Shown here piece after piece: positions 1 to 7,505 of a stretch of 17,398 nucleotides of DNA. Numbering within the stretch: the stretch's first letter is position 1; every line of letters starts with the position of its first letter. Location: contig CAZYTO010000105.1 of assembly GCA_964650405.1 (NCBI GenBank), positions 1 to 17,398 on the forward strand, read 5' to 3'. This stretch comes from CAZYTO01 sp964650405. GTDB lineage: Bacteria > Acidobacteriota > Thermoanaerobaculia > Gp7-AA8. The translations under genes and the position numbers were made by a program. The notes beneath the pieces are model-generated. The model searched no databases and was not told the origin of the DNA. It saw nothing but the letters and a program-made list of their open reading frames with translations.

Positions 1-1209
1 CCGGGCTCGGCCTCGGTGTGGCTGCACTTCGGCCTGGTCGGGCCGAAGATCATCGACATCCCCAGTGACGCCACGGATCCGGGCGGCCCTCCCTACAAGC
101 TCCACGACAACGCCGTGACCATCCTCCGGGCCACCGATCTCGTCTTCGTCGATCCCGTCGGCACCGGCTTCAGCAAGGCCCTCGGAGAGAAGAAAGACGA
201 GGACTACTGGGGCTACACCGAGGATGCCGATTCGGTGGCGGAGTTCATCCGGACCTTCATCACCACCTACAACCGCTGGAACTCGCCGAAGTACATCCTC
301 GGAGAAAGCTACGGCGGCATCCGCACATCGATGCTCGTCCCGCGTCTGGGGAACCTCGGCGTCGGAATGAACGGCCTGATCCTCATCTCCCCCGCCCTGA
401 ACATGGGCACGCTGCCGTTCGTCCAGAACGGGAACGATCTGTCCTACGCCACGCACCTTCCCGCGCTCGCGGCGACGGCGTACTACCACAACCGCCTGCC
501 CGACAAATGGCCGAGTCTCGAGGCGCTGCTGACCGAGGTCGAGCACTTCGCCGGGAACGAATACCTGGCCGCACTCTTCAAGGGCGACAAGCTCGGTAAG
601 CAGGAGAAGGACCAGATCGACGAGAAGCTCCACCGCTACACGGGCCTCCGGCAGGATTACATTGCCCGGAGCAACATCCGGATCTACGCCGCCCGCTTCA
701 TGAACGAGCTGCTGCGCGACAGCGGAAAGACCATCGGCGGTCTCGATGGCCGCTACACGCAGCCCGAGCTCGACAACGTCGCGGAGTTCGCGAACAGCGA
801 TCCCTTCCAGGCCAAGACGAATCCGATCTACGTCTCGCTCTTCCAGGAGTACATCCGCTCGGAGCTGAAGGTCGACCTGACCAAGCGCTATATCGGCTCG
901 AACGGCGAAGCGAACGGGAAGTGGAAGCGGCCGCAGGCAGGAAGGAACGCCTTCGCCGGCTTCATCGACGTGACCGGCGACCTGGCCCAGGGTACGAAGG
1001 ACAACGAGCTGCTTCGCATCTTTTGCGCCGCCGGCTACAACGACCTCACCACCTCCTACTTCGCCACGCAGTACATGCTCGAGCACAGCGGCATCGATCC
1101 CGCCCACATCACATTCAAGAAGTACCCGGGCGGACACATGATGTACCTCTACCGGCCGTCGCAGGAGTCGCTGTCGAACGACATCGTGGCGTTTATCGGG
1201 GGGAAATGA
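1..1209 (+). CDS. S10 family serine carboxypeptidase, 5'-truncated
   Basis: Reading frame 1 is open from the window edge to a TGA at 1207-1209, giving about 402 codons; the N-terminus is outside the window. The first visible residues, PGSASVWLHFGLVGP, match the end of the NGGPGS block of family S10 (oxyanion-hole region), so the GTG at 16 is not the true start. The nucleophile is in GESYGG, Ser at visible codon 103. The acid is probably Asp348 in AAGYNDLTT and the base His379 in YPGGHMMY, which completes the alpha/beta-hydrolase triad. By family it would remove C-terminal residues from peptides, typically outside the cytoplasm, but no signal peptide can be assessed here. The gene ends flush against the convergent DUF3291 gene. 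Confidence 0.92.
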   Translation, partial: PGSASVWLHFGLVGPKIIDIPSDATDPGGPPYKLHDNAVTILRATDLVFVDPVGTGFSKALGEKKDEDYWGYTEDADSVAEFIRTFITTYNRWNSPKYILGESYGGIRTSMLVPRLGNLGVGMNGLILISPALNMGTLPFVQNGNDLSYATHLPALAATAYYHNRLPDKWPSLEALLTEVEHFAGNEYLAALFKGDKLGKQEKDQIDEKLHRYTGLRQDYIARSNIRIYAARFMNELLRDSGKTIGGLDGRYTQPELDNVAEFANSDPFQAKTNPIYVSLFQEYIRSELKVDLTKRYIGSNGEANGKWKRPQAGRNAFAGFIDVTGDLAQGTKDNELLRIFCAAGYNDLTTSYFATQYMLEHSGIDPAHITFKKYPGGHMMYLYRPSQESLSNDIVAFIGGK

Positions 1210-1665
1210 CTAAACCCCCGGCGCCTCGAACACATTCCGGAAGTCCAACGCATACGGTGACGGGCCGCGCTCCGGGAACCTGGCCTGCCGGCTCACCGTC
1301 CCGGCCACGGGTCGGGTATGGGTGGCCGGGTATCCACCGAGCGCGATGATCGGCTTTCCGAAATTCGCGAACCACTGCTTCCTCTGCTTCAGCACCTCGG
1401 CGTGCGCGGTGCGGTAGACGTAGGCCGTCAGGTGGGCGACGCTCTCCCACACGGACATGTTGAGGAGGATGGTGTCGTCGTTGTCGTACGGCCGGAGGTC
1501 CGTGGCGTTGCCGGCCTCGGTCTGCAGGCGCCAGACAAAGCCGGGACTGCCGTCCGCCAGGGCGTTGATCTCGTCGAGGCGGGCCACGAATCCGGCCATG
1601 ACGTCGCTGTCGAGGGGTGCCAGGATGCGCCCGATGTTGATCTGTGCGAGGTGGTGCTTGCTCAT
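1210..1665 (-). CDS. DUF3291 domain protein
   Basis: The 151-aa product begins MSKHHLAQINIGRIL and contains the pattern typical of DUF3291: HLAQ-N-GR near the N-terminus, a central LRPYDNDDTILLNMSVWESV and a WF-NFGKP segment near residue 100. I recognise it as DUF3291, a small single-domain family of unproven function, probably of the ferredoxin-like alpha/beta-barrel type related to antibiotic-biosynthesis monooxygenases; the fold is inference. There is no signal peptide or membrane segment, so it should be cytoplasmic. It starts 43 nt after the AraC-type gene stops on the same strand and may be co-transcribed with it. Its TAG stop (1210-1212) directly abuts the TGA of the S10 peptidase. Confidence 0.8.
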   Translation of the reverse strand: MSKHHLAQINIGRILAPLDSDVMAGFVARLDEINALADGSPGFVWRLQTEAGNATDLRPYDNDDTILLNMSVWESVAHLTAYVYRTAHAEVLKQRKQWFANFGKPIIALGGYPATHTRPVAGTVSRQARFPERGPSPYALDFRNVFEAPGV

Positions 1666-1708
1666 GAGCGCATTCTTCGCACACCCGCGCCGCAGGTCTT
1701 GGACGGGA

Positions 1709-2506
1709 TCAACCTCGTTGGACGGACGTGCGCAACTGCGCCGGGGTGAGTCCGGTGAACCGCTTGACGACGCGATTGAGGTGGCTCTGGTCGTAGAAAC
1801 CGGCCGCCGCGGCGACGTCGGCCAGCGACCGCTCCGACTCGGCGAGTTGCTTCATCGCATACGTGAGGCGCAGCTCGCGCACCCGTTCGGCCATCGTCCA
1901 GCCGTAGTGCCGGCGGAACATGCGGGCCAGGTAGGTGGGATGGACACCGAGCTCGCCGGCCAGGGTCACGAGGCTCAGCTCCTCCGTGAAGCGCGCCTCG
2001 ATCACCTCCCGCGCCCGGCGCAGCCATCCCGGAACGTCCGGCGCCAGCGACCGCGCGCCGTCCCGAGTCACCTCACCGAGAAGCTCCAGCACCAGACCTT
2101 CCATGGAGAGGAGCGAAGCGCCGTCGGCGCGGCGGAACTCCCGGTAGACGCGCGCGGCGAGGAGCGAGGCCAGGCGCGACTCCACCACGAAGCGGCGGTC
2201 GAAGACATGCGAATAGCGGCGGATCTCTTCCATCCTCCGCGCCGCGATCTCGATGGTCAGGCAGCGCGTATCGACCGGGCAGAGCTGCGTGTGCACCTCG
2301 CCCGCCGGCAGGATGCGCACGCTGCGCGGCCCACAATCGAGCGACCGCCTGCCGACCTGCTCCACACACGAACCGCCCACCATGAACGTGATCGTGGTCC
2401 GCTCATGGCCGTGCGGCTCGATCCGGCACCCCGCCGGAGACTTCCGCTCGGTGAGCGCCAAGTCCCCTACATCCAACTGTCGCACCGGCAGCAGCCAAGG
2501 ATCCAT
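1709..2506 (-). CDS. AraC family transcriptional regulator
   Basis: The 265-aa protein has an N-terminal sensor half (about residues 1-150) resembling a cupin-like beta barrel with HGHERTTITFMVGG and a PAGEVHTQL motif. A C-terminal AraC-type double helix-turn-helix spans about residues 160-262. The first HTH is LSLVTLAGELGVHPTYLARMF and the second is RSLADVAAAAGFYDQSHLNR, followed by the family-typical VVKRFTGLTPAQLR. It should bind DNA and respond to an unidentified small ligand. The start ATG at 2504-2506 has no recognisable Shine-Dalgarno sequence; a heptamer array begins 16 nt upstream of it. The nearest candidate target is the DUF3291 gene immediately downstream. A role for the MacB operon that ends at 2741 cannot be excluded. 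Confidence 0.9.
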   Translation of the reverse strand: MDPWLLPVRQLDVGDLALTERKSPAGCRIEPHGHERTTITFMVGGSCVEQVGRRSLDCGPRSVRILPAGEVHTQLCPVDTRCLTIEIAARRMEEIRRYSHVFDRRFVVESRLASLLAARVYREFRRADGASLLSMEGLVLELLGEVTRDGARSLAPDVPGWLRRAREVIEARFTEELSLVTLAGELGVHPTYLARMFRRHYGWTMAERVRELRLTYAMKQLAESERSLADVAAAAGFYDQSHLNRVVKRFTGLTPAQLRTSVQRG

Positions 2507-2522
2507 GTTGAGAGTCTAACTA

Positions 2523-2612
2523 AAGGGCGAAGGGCGAAGGTAGAAGGGCGAAGGAGCCTACCGAGCCGGATTGAGTCTTACCCGCTCGCCGCTCGCCTTT
2601 CCCCGCTCGCCG
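2523..2612. repeat. Heptamer word array (GGGCGAA) facing a related opposite-strand array (GGCGAGC)
   Basis: Positions 2523-2554 contain four copies of a GGGCGAA-like heptamer interrupted by a short TAGAA spacer. Positions 2581-2612 contain the related heptamer GGCGAGC read on the other strand, with 26 nt between the two halves. The arms are therefore only imperfectly inverted, unlike the hairpins elsewhere in the window. The left half starts 16 nt upstream of the AraC-type start codon. I see no ORF of its own here. Confidence 0.6.
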
Positions 2613-2614
2613 AT

Positions 2615-2633
2615 CTTACAAACTCCTTACAAA
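2615..2633. promoter_or_regulatory. 11-bp-phased direct repeat CTTACAAA, possible regulator site
   Basis: CTTACAAA occurs at 2615-2622 and again at 2626-2633, an 11-bp period that puts both copies on the same helix face. It lies about 110 bp upstream of the AraC-type gene and downstream of the exporter operon. Direct repeats at one-turn spacing are typical of OmpR/PhoB-type or AraC-type binding sites. Which protein binds is unknown, and chance cannot be excluded. Confidence 0.35.
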
Positions 2634-2701
2634 TCGATCCGCAGCCTTCCACTAATCTTGTCGTGTCCACGGTCAGGTCCAAGGTGAATCGAGGGGGTCG
2701 G

Positions 2702-2730
2702 TGCGGGGAGAGCGATGCGCTCTCCTCGCA
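2702..2730 (-). terminator. Stem-loop after the exporter operon
   Basis: GGAGAGCG (2707-2714), a 3-nt loop and CGCTCTCC (2718-2725) form a perfect 8-bp stem. It extends outward to about 13 bp with one mismatched position (2706/2726; G.U on a plus-strand RNA, C.A on the operon RNA). It begins 11 nt past the TGA of the last permease gene. No U-tract follows in the minus direction, so it may stabilise the 3' end or terminate with help rather than act as a canonical intrinsic terminator. Confidence 0.5.
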
Positions 2731-2740
2731 TCGGCATGTC

Positions 2741-3913
2741 TCACTCGTAACGGAGCGCCTCGACCGGATCGACTCCCGCGGCACGGCGGGCCGGGATCAG
2801 CGCACATCCGAGGTTGAGCGCGATCGACGACGCAAGGGCCGGCACGGCAAACGGCATCCTCGTCGAAGCCACGCGTGCCGCCGCCAGGCCGAGCAACGCC
2901 CCGGCCACGGCAAGGGTGAGGGTCTCCGCGAACAGCTGCACGAAGACGTTCCGCGCACTGGCACCGAGGGCGCGCAGGGTTCCGAGCTCTCGCGTCCTCT
3001 GCCGGACGGCGATGACCGAGATGCCGAGAATGCCGGCGCTGCTGACCGCCAGCGCGGCGGCAGCGATCGAATCGACGAGCCATCGCAACCTCGTCGCGGC
3101 CGCGCGCTGCGTCTCGATCAGCGTCTTCTGGTTCTGGACGTCGAAATCGTCGGTACGGTGCTGCGCGCGGAGCAGCGTGGTAATCGCCGAGGCGCCCTCC
3201 CCCTCGCTGTTCGTCTCGCCGTTCGTCTCGCTGCTCATCTCAATGACCAGGGAGCTGTAGTGGTCCGTATTGAGCAGCCGGCGCATGGCCGTCATCAGCG
3301 GGATGTAGACCTGCTCGTCTTCGTTGCCGACGTCGAGCCCCTGCCCCCGCTCCGAAAGGACGCCTGTCACCGTGAACGGAATGCGGTTGATCCGCAACTG
3401 CCGCCCGCGGGCCGGCGCGCCGCCGAAGAGGTTGCGGGCGATGGTCACGCCGAGCAGCACTTCGCGCGCGCCGCGCCGGGCGCTGAAGCCCTCCCCTTCC
3501 GCCAGCGGCCAGTCCTTGATGGCGAAGTAGGCCGGCTCACAGCCGATGACGTTGGCGTTTTTCGACAGGTCGCCTGATTGCACGAGGAAGTTGCCGGAGA
3601 CGACGGCCGACGTCCGCGCGATCCCTTTCACGCGCCGGCGGACGGCGGCGTAGTCCCGCTCGACGAGCGTCGTCACATTGCCGGCGGTCCGGGCCCTTCC
3701 CGCCACCGCCCTGCTGCTCTTCGGCACCACGATGAGAACGTTCACACCCATCCGCCGGATCTGCTCGAGCAGGGCGCGGCTGCCTTCATCGGCGTATCCG
3801 GTGAGCAGGATGACGCCTGCCACGCCGAGCGCGGCGCTGAGCACGATCAGCGTCGAGCGCAACCGGTTGCGAACGATGACGACCAGCGCCCGCCGGAACA
3901 CCCGCCAGGTCAC
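2741..3913 (-). CDS. MacB-type ABC transporter permease (second of the pair)
   Basis: The frame is open from 4126, but I place the start at GTG 3911-3913. That GTG overlaps the TGA of the upstream permease by 4 nt, and the residues before it have no protein-like character. The resulting 390-aa protein begins VTWRVFRRALVVIVRNRLRS, then has a first membrane helix (about residues 18-38) and a large periplasmic MacB-PCD-like domain. Three C-terminal membrane helices follow (FtsX-like domain, SRTRELGTLRALGAS-type coupling segment seen as RQRTRELGTLRALGAS) and the tail is DPVEALRYE. It should pair with the other permease and the ATPase to drive export from the periplasmic side. It is the last gene of the operon and is followed by a stem-loop. 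Confidence 0.88.
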   Translation of the reverse strand: MTWRVFRRALVVIVRNRLRSTLIVLSAALGVAGVILLTGYADEGSRALLEQIRRMGVNVLIVVPKSSRAVAGRARTAGNVTTLVERDYAAVRRRVKGIARTSAVVSGNFLVQSGDLSKNANVIGCEPAYFAIKDWPLAEGEGFSARRGAREVLLGVTIARNLFGGAPARGRQLRINRIPFTVTGVLSERGQGLDVGNEDEQVYIPLMTAMRRLLNTDHYSSLVIEMSSETNGETNSEGEGASAITTLLRAQHRTDDFDVQNQKTLIETQRAAATRLRWLVDSIAAAALAVSSAGILGISVIAVRQRTRELGTLRALGASARNVFVQLFAETLTLAVAGALLGLAAARVASTRMPFAVPALASSIALNLGCALIPARRAAGVDPVEALRYE

Positions 3914-5124
3914 GACCGGAGCGCCTCGATGGGATCGAGCCGCGCCGCCGACCAGGCCGGATAGAGCCCGCTGACGATGCCCACGCCGATGGACAGCGCA
4001 GCGTCGACCGCCAGCGGCCGCCACAGGAGCAGCGGCGGCAGATGCTGGATGCGGGTCGCCACCTCCATCCCAGCCACGCCGAGCAGTGCGCCGGCCATCC
4101 CGCCGCCGAGCGCCACCAGCAGGCACTCCAGCAGAAACTGCAGGAGGATGTCGTTACGCGTCGCGCCGGCGGCGCGGCGCATGCCGATCTCCCGGCGCCG
4201 GGCCGTGACACCCAGCGACATGAGGCTGGCGATCACGATCGCTCCGGCCAGCAACGAACCGGCGGCGACACCGATGAGAATGCGCGAAAGCGTGGAGCCC
4301 GCGCGCGTGACCCGGGCCATGACCGCGCGCGGATTCGTGACGGTGAAGTCGTCCTCCAGTCCGGCGGCGATCCGGTGCCGCCCGTGCAGGAGCGCCGCGA
4401 TCCGCGTCGCCGTGCCGTCGCTCTCAGCCGGGTCCTTCAACTGGGCGATCATCATCGTCAGGTAGTCGCGGTTGAAGAGGCGGCGCGAGGCTGTGGTGAC
4501 CGGCATGAGGATGACGTTGTCGAGACTGCCGCCGGCCGGCCCGGCCCCGCGCGGGCGCATGACGCCGACGACTTCGAACGGCACGCCGGCGATGCGAATG
4601 GTCCTGCCGAGGGGATCCTCGCCCGGGAACAGCGACGTGCGTACGTCGCTGCCGAGAACCGCCACGCGCGCCAGCGACCGGGCCTGTTCCTCGGTGAAGA
4701 ACGAGCCCGCGCCCACTTCGTCCGACCGGAGCTTCAGCCAGTTCGCCGAGACGCCGAAGACGAGGGGCGACGCGATCCGCTCGCGGTACTTCACGTCGAT
4801 GTCGAAGGCGGTCTGGGCCTGGGCCACGGCCTGGATCGACGGCAGTCCGGCCACGGCCGCCGCGTCGTCGAACGTCAGCGTGGGCGGGACGTTGGCCAGC
4901 GTGGGCATGCCGCGCATGCGGGGCGCGCCGGGCCGGACAATGACCGTGTCGAACGTCCCGATCATGTTCCGGAAGCGGCGCATGGTCTCGCGCCGGGTGG
5001 CTTCTCCGATCGATTCGAGGACGGTCAGCGAGGCGATGCCGGCCAGCAGGCCGAACATCATGAAGAACGTGCGCAGCCGGTTGCGCCGCAGCGTGTGGAG
5101 GCTCTCGGCCAGGGGACGCCTCAT
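3910..5124 (-). CDS. MacB-type ABC transporter permease (first of the pair)
   Basis: The 404-aa protein starts MRRPLAESLHTLRRNRLRTFF, has a first membrane helix at about residues 20-38 (FFMMFGLLAGIASLTVLESI), a long periplasmic MacB core domain and three C-terminal helices. It ends with the family-typical AARLDPIEALRS. The cytoplasmic coupling segment RRREIGMRRAAGATRNDIL lies between the second and third helices and would contact the ATPase. Start and stop both overlap neighbours by 4 nt (ATPase upstream, second permease downstream), implying translational coupling. Two non-identical permease genes suggest a heterodimeric transporter rather than the fused homodimer of E. coli MacB; the heterodimer is inference. 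Confidence 0.9.
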   Translation of the reverse strand: MRRPLAESLHTLRRNRLRTFFMMFGLLAGIASLTVLESIGEATRRETMRRFRNMIGTFDTVIVRPGAPRMRGMPTLANVPPTLTFDDAAAVAGLPSIQAVAQAQTAFDIDVKYRERIASPLVFGVSANWLKLRSDEVGAGSFFTEEQARSLARVAVLGSDVRTSLFPGEDPLGRTIRIAGVPFEVVGVMRPRGAGPAGGSLDNVILMPVTTASRRLFNRDYLTMMIAQLKDPAESDGTATRIAALLHGRHRIAAGLEDDFTVTNPRAVMARVTRAGSTLSRILIGVAAGSLLAGAIVIASLMSLGVTARRREIGMRRAAGATRNDILLQFLLECLLVALGGGMAGALLGVAGMEVATRIQHLPPLLLWRPLAVDAALSIGVGIVSGLYPAWSAARLDPIEALRS

Positions 5125-5792
5125 GACACATCTCCGTCGGCGACGAGCGTGCCGTTCTGCAGCACGATCCGGCGCTTCGCATACGCGGCGACGGCATCGT
5201 CGTGGGTGACGAGGACGATCGTCCGCCCTTCGGCGTGAAGGCTCTGCAGGAGCTGCATGACCTCGCGCCCCGAGGCTTCGTCGAGGTTGCCGGTCGGCTC
5301 GTCGGCCAGGATGAGGGCCGGGTCGTTGATCAGGGCCCGGGCCACGGCTACGCGCTGCTGTTCGCCGCCCGATAGCTCCGTCGCGTAGTGGCCGGCGCGC
5401 TCGCGGAGACCGACGCGCGCCAGCGCCGCCATGGCCCTGCCGCGGTCCGGCGGGGCGTCCGCGTAGAGCATCGGGATCTCCACGTTTTCCGCGGCCGTCG
5501 TGCGCGGCAGGAGGTTGAACGACTGGAAGACGAAGCCGATCCTGCGCGCTCGCAACTGCGAGAGGCCGCGGTCGCCGAGCGTGGCCACGTCGTGGCCGTC
5601 CAGCCGGTACGCTCCGCTCGACGGACGATCGAGACAGCCCAGGATGTGCAGCAGCGTCGACTTGCCCGATCCGGATGCACCGCGGACGACGACGAACTCG
5701 CCGCCCTCGACGCGGAAGGTAATGTCCTTCAACGCCGCCACCGCCGCGCCGGTGCGGTCGTACACGCGCGATACGTCACGGAGCTCGATCAC
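5121..5792 (-). CDS. MacB/LolD-type ABC transporter ATP-binding protein
   Basis: The 223-aa nucleotide-binding protein carries every diagnostic motif. Walker A is GASGSGKST (38-46), the Q-loop is VFQSFNLLP with Gln90, the signature is LSGGEQQR (140-147), Walker B is ALILADEPT with catalytic Glu165, and the H-switch is His197 in VTHDD. Length and motif context fit the MacB/LolD/FtsE class, which powers mechanotransmission-type transporters rather than substrate passage through the membrane domains. It has no membrane segment and should sit on the cytoplasmic face bound to the two permeases. It overlaps the adaptor gene (5789-5792) and the first permease (5121-5124) by 4 nt each. Confidence 0.95.
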   Translation of the reverse strand: MIELRDVSRVYDRTGAAVAALKDITFRVEGGEFVVVRGASGSGKSTLLHILGCLDRPSSGAYRLDGHDVATLGDRGLSQLRARRIGFVFQSFNLLPRTTAAENVEIPMLYADAPPDRGRAMAALARVGLRERAGHYATELSGGEQQRVAVARALINDPALILADEPTGNLDEASGREVMQLLQSLHAEGRTIVLVTHDDAVAAYAKRRIVLQNGTLVADGDVS

Positions 5793-6682
5793 GGCTTTCC
5801 CCCTTCTCCGATGAGCACATTCGCCGTCATGTCGGGCTTCAGATCGTGCGCGTCGCCCGCGATCGTCACCGTCACCTCGTAATTGACGACGCCGGAGACG
5901 ATGGTGGCCCGCGGAGCGACCTGGGTCACCACACCGCGGAATTCGCGCGAAGGCCAGGCATCGACCGTGAACGTGGCCGCATCGCCGGCGTGGACGCGGG
6001 CGATATCCGTCTCGTCCACCATGGCCACCACCTGCAGCGCATCGTCGGCGATGATTGTGACGAACGTCGGCGCCGTGAAGGACGCGGCCACCGTCTCCCC
6101 CTCCTGCGTCGTCACCGTGGCCACCGTGCCGCTGATCGGCGCGCGAATGGCCACGTAGGCGAGGTCGGTGGTGACGGCGTCGCGGTCCCGGAGGGATTTC
6201 TCGTACTTCGCCCGCGCCTCGGCCGTCGCGAGCTGCAGGTCCTGCACCTGCTGTTCGGGGATGAGGCCGCCCTCCAGCATGCGCACGCCGCGCGCGTATT
6301 CGACGTTGGCCTTCGCCAGCGTGGCCCCGTCCACCGCCGCCTGCGCTTCCGACTGCGCCAGCCGTGCCCGCAGGGTGCGGTCATCGATCTCGGCGATGAC
6401 CGCGCCGCGGCGCACGTGCGAGCCGACGGTGACGTTCAGCTTCCGCACGATGCCGGACAACTGCGAGCCGACCCGAACCTCCGAGCCCACCCGTAGCCGT
6501 ACCGTGCCCGTGGCGTTCACGGCGTGCCCGCCGCTGCGCGGCCCGGGCGCCGCCGGCGGCGCCTGGGGGACGTCCGTGTTCTTCACCGCTGCGGGCGGAC
6601 GCTCTAGTCGCCGTGCGGCGACGACGGCCACGGTGGCAATCGTCGCGCAGAGCGCAGCCACGGCGAGGCGACGGACTGTCAC
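5789..6682 (-). CDS. HlyD/MacA-type periplasmic adaptor subunit
   Basis: The frame is open from 7063, but the start is best placed at GTG 6680-6682, which overlaps the TGA of the preceding gene by 4 nt. This gives 297 aa starting VTVRRLAVAALCATIATVAVV, a single N-terminal membrane anchor. The order then follows the adaptor family: a lipoyl half with GSQLSGIVRKLNVTVGSHV, a coiled-coil hairpin (about residues 105-165, rich in A/E/K/Q), a returning lipoyl half with APISGTVATVTTQEGETV, and a C-terminal beta-barrel ending in LKPDMTANVLI. It should link the MacB-type pump to an outer-membrane channel. No TolC-type gene is in the window. The product is somewhat shorter than E. coli MacA. Confidence 0.9.
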   Translation of the reverse strand: MTVRRLAVAALCATIATVAVVAARRLERPPAAVKNTDVPQAPPAAPGPRSGGHAVNATGTVRLRVGSEVRVGSQLSGIVRKLNVTVGSHVRRGAVIAEIDDRTLRARLAQSEAQAAVDGATLAKANVEYARGVRMLEGGLIPEQQVQDLQLATAEARAKYEKSLRDRDAVTTDLAYVAIRAPISGTVATVTTQEGETVAASFTAPTFVTIIADDALQVVAMVDETDIARVHAGDAATFTVDAWPSREFRGVVTQVAPRATIVSGVVNYEVTVTIAGDAHDLKPDMTANVLIGEGGKP

Positions 6683-7146
6683 TGGCGCCTTTCGAAGGCC
6701 ATCACCACCGGCGGGTTCTTGCCCCGCACCGAGGTGATCGTGAGGGCCTTGCCGTCCGCGGACAGCGCCCACGTTTCCGTGCGCGTCACCTTCGTCCCGG
6801 CCACGGCGCCTTCGCTCGTCCACGTCGTGACCAGCTCGCCGTCCGCCAGCCGGCTCGTCGTTTCGGCCCGCCCTCCCATCTGGGTCGGGTTGTCGACCGC
6901 CTTGCCCGAGAGGTCGAAGCGCTGGATGGTCCGGTCGTTCCGACCGTTCATGGGCACTTCGTAGGTCACGGTGACGGCATCGGCCGTCTGCGTGATCGTA
7001 GCGGTCATGGCCATGCCGGCCATCATTCCGATGTTCTTGCTCTCCTTCGGCGCGAACTGCCACGAGCCGGAGAAGTCGGGTTTCGTTGCGGCAAGCACAC
7101 TACTGGCGAAGAGACATGTGGCAGACAGCAGCAGAAGCTTTTTCAT
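6679..7146 (-). CDS. Secreted beta-rich protein of exporter operon, lipocalin-like
   Basis: The 155-aa product starts MKKLLLLSATCLFASSVLA, a clear Sec signal peptide with probable cleavage after the second LA (about residue 19), giving a mature protein beginning ATKPDFSGSW. There is no lipobox at the cleavage site. The mature part alternates short polar and hydrophobic strands (TATITQTADAVTVTYEV, TTWTSEGAVAGTKVTRTETW), typical of a small beta barrel. The PDFSGSW opening is common in secreted 'lipocalin-like' proteins of unknown function. That likeness is from pattern only. It is encoded between the b-type cytochrome-like gene and the adaptor with 4-nt overlaps on both sides, so it could bind or present the exported compound in the periplasm; that role is inference. 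Confidence 0.75.
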   Translation of the reverse strand: MKKLLLLSATCLFASSVLAATKPDFSGSWQFAPKESKNIGMMAGMAMTATITQTADAVTVTYEVPMNGRNDRTIQRFDLSGKAVDNPTQMGGRAETTSRLADGELVTTWTSEGAVAGTKVTRTETWALSADGKALTITSVRGKNPPVVMAFERRQ

Positions 7147-7499
7147 TCATTCCTCCAATTCAGAACGACATGCGGGATCAGGACAGCAAAGGTAAGGAGC
7201 ATCAGGCGGAAATGTGTGCGGCGGAGAGCGGGAGCGGACTTGAGGGCGATCCCGGTGAAGAGCTGGGCGAAGAGCAGCAGGAACGCAGCGGTGGCCAGGC
7301 GGAGACCGAGGCGGTTGGACTGGCGGATGGCCGGCGTGTACATCGCGGCCATCGTGTGCGCCAACGACAGGATCACGATCACGTAACCGGTCCACTCGTG
7401 GAGACGGCGTGCCCTGCGGCGAAGAATGAGGACCACGGTCGCCGACAGCAGGATCACCGCTACGAGTCCGGTGACGTCGAGGAAGGGCTGCGCGGTCAT
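7143..7499 (-). CDS. Four-helix membrane protein, putative minimal di-heme b-type cytochrome
   Basis: The 118-aa protein has four predicted membrane helices: about residues 9-26, 34-54, 66-87 and 96-114. Helix 2 carries His34 and His48, helix 4 carries His96 and His110. Both pairs are H-x13-H, the spacing that ligates two hemes across two helices in cytochrome b, b561-like and NOX/ferric-reductase proteins. It resembles small DUF4405-type cytochromes (HEWTGY, LIPHVVLNW). Heme binding is inference from spacing. It is the first gene of the exporter operon and its TGA overlaps the next ATG. The ATG (7497-7499) has no Shine-Dalgarno sequence and lies at about +1/+2 of a MerR-type promoter. Confidence 0.7.
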   Translation of the reverse strand: MTAQPFLDVTGLVAVILLSATVVLILRRRARRLHEWTGYVIVILSLAHTMAAMYTPAIRQSNRLGLRLATAAFLLLFAQLFTGIALKSAPALRRTHFRLMLLTFAVLIPHVVLNWRNE

Positions 7500-7505
7500 G
7501 GGCGC

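Noticed and set aside
1457..3577. Long plus-strand open frame of about 700 codons
   Set aside because: It runs antisense to the DUF3291, AraC-type and permease genes and crosses the 2507-2740 intergenic region. Its sequence is Arg/Pro/His-rich with no domain, as expected for the shadow of GC-rich genes.
2741..4126. Longer second permease starting at 4126
   Set aside because: The first 71 residues overlap the 3' end of the first permease in another frame and are Arg/Ala-rich; the GTG at 3911-3913 restores the family N-terminus.
5789..7063. Longer adaptor protein starting at 7063
   Set aside because: The first 127 residues would be the antisense-frame shadow of the 155-aa secreted protein gene; the GTG at 6680-6682 gives a proper membrane anchor and a 4-nt overlap.
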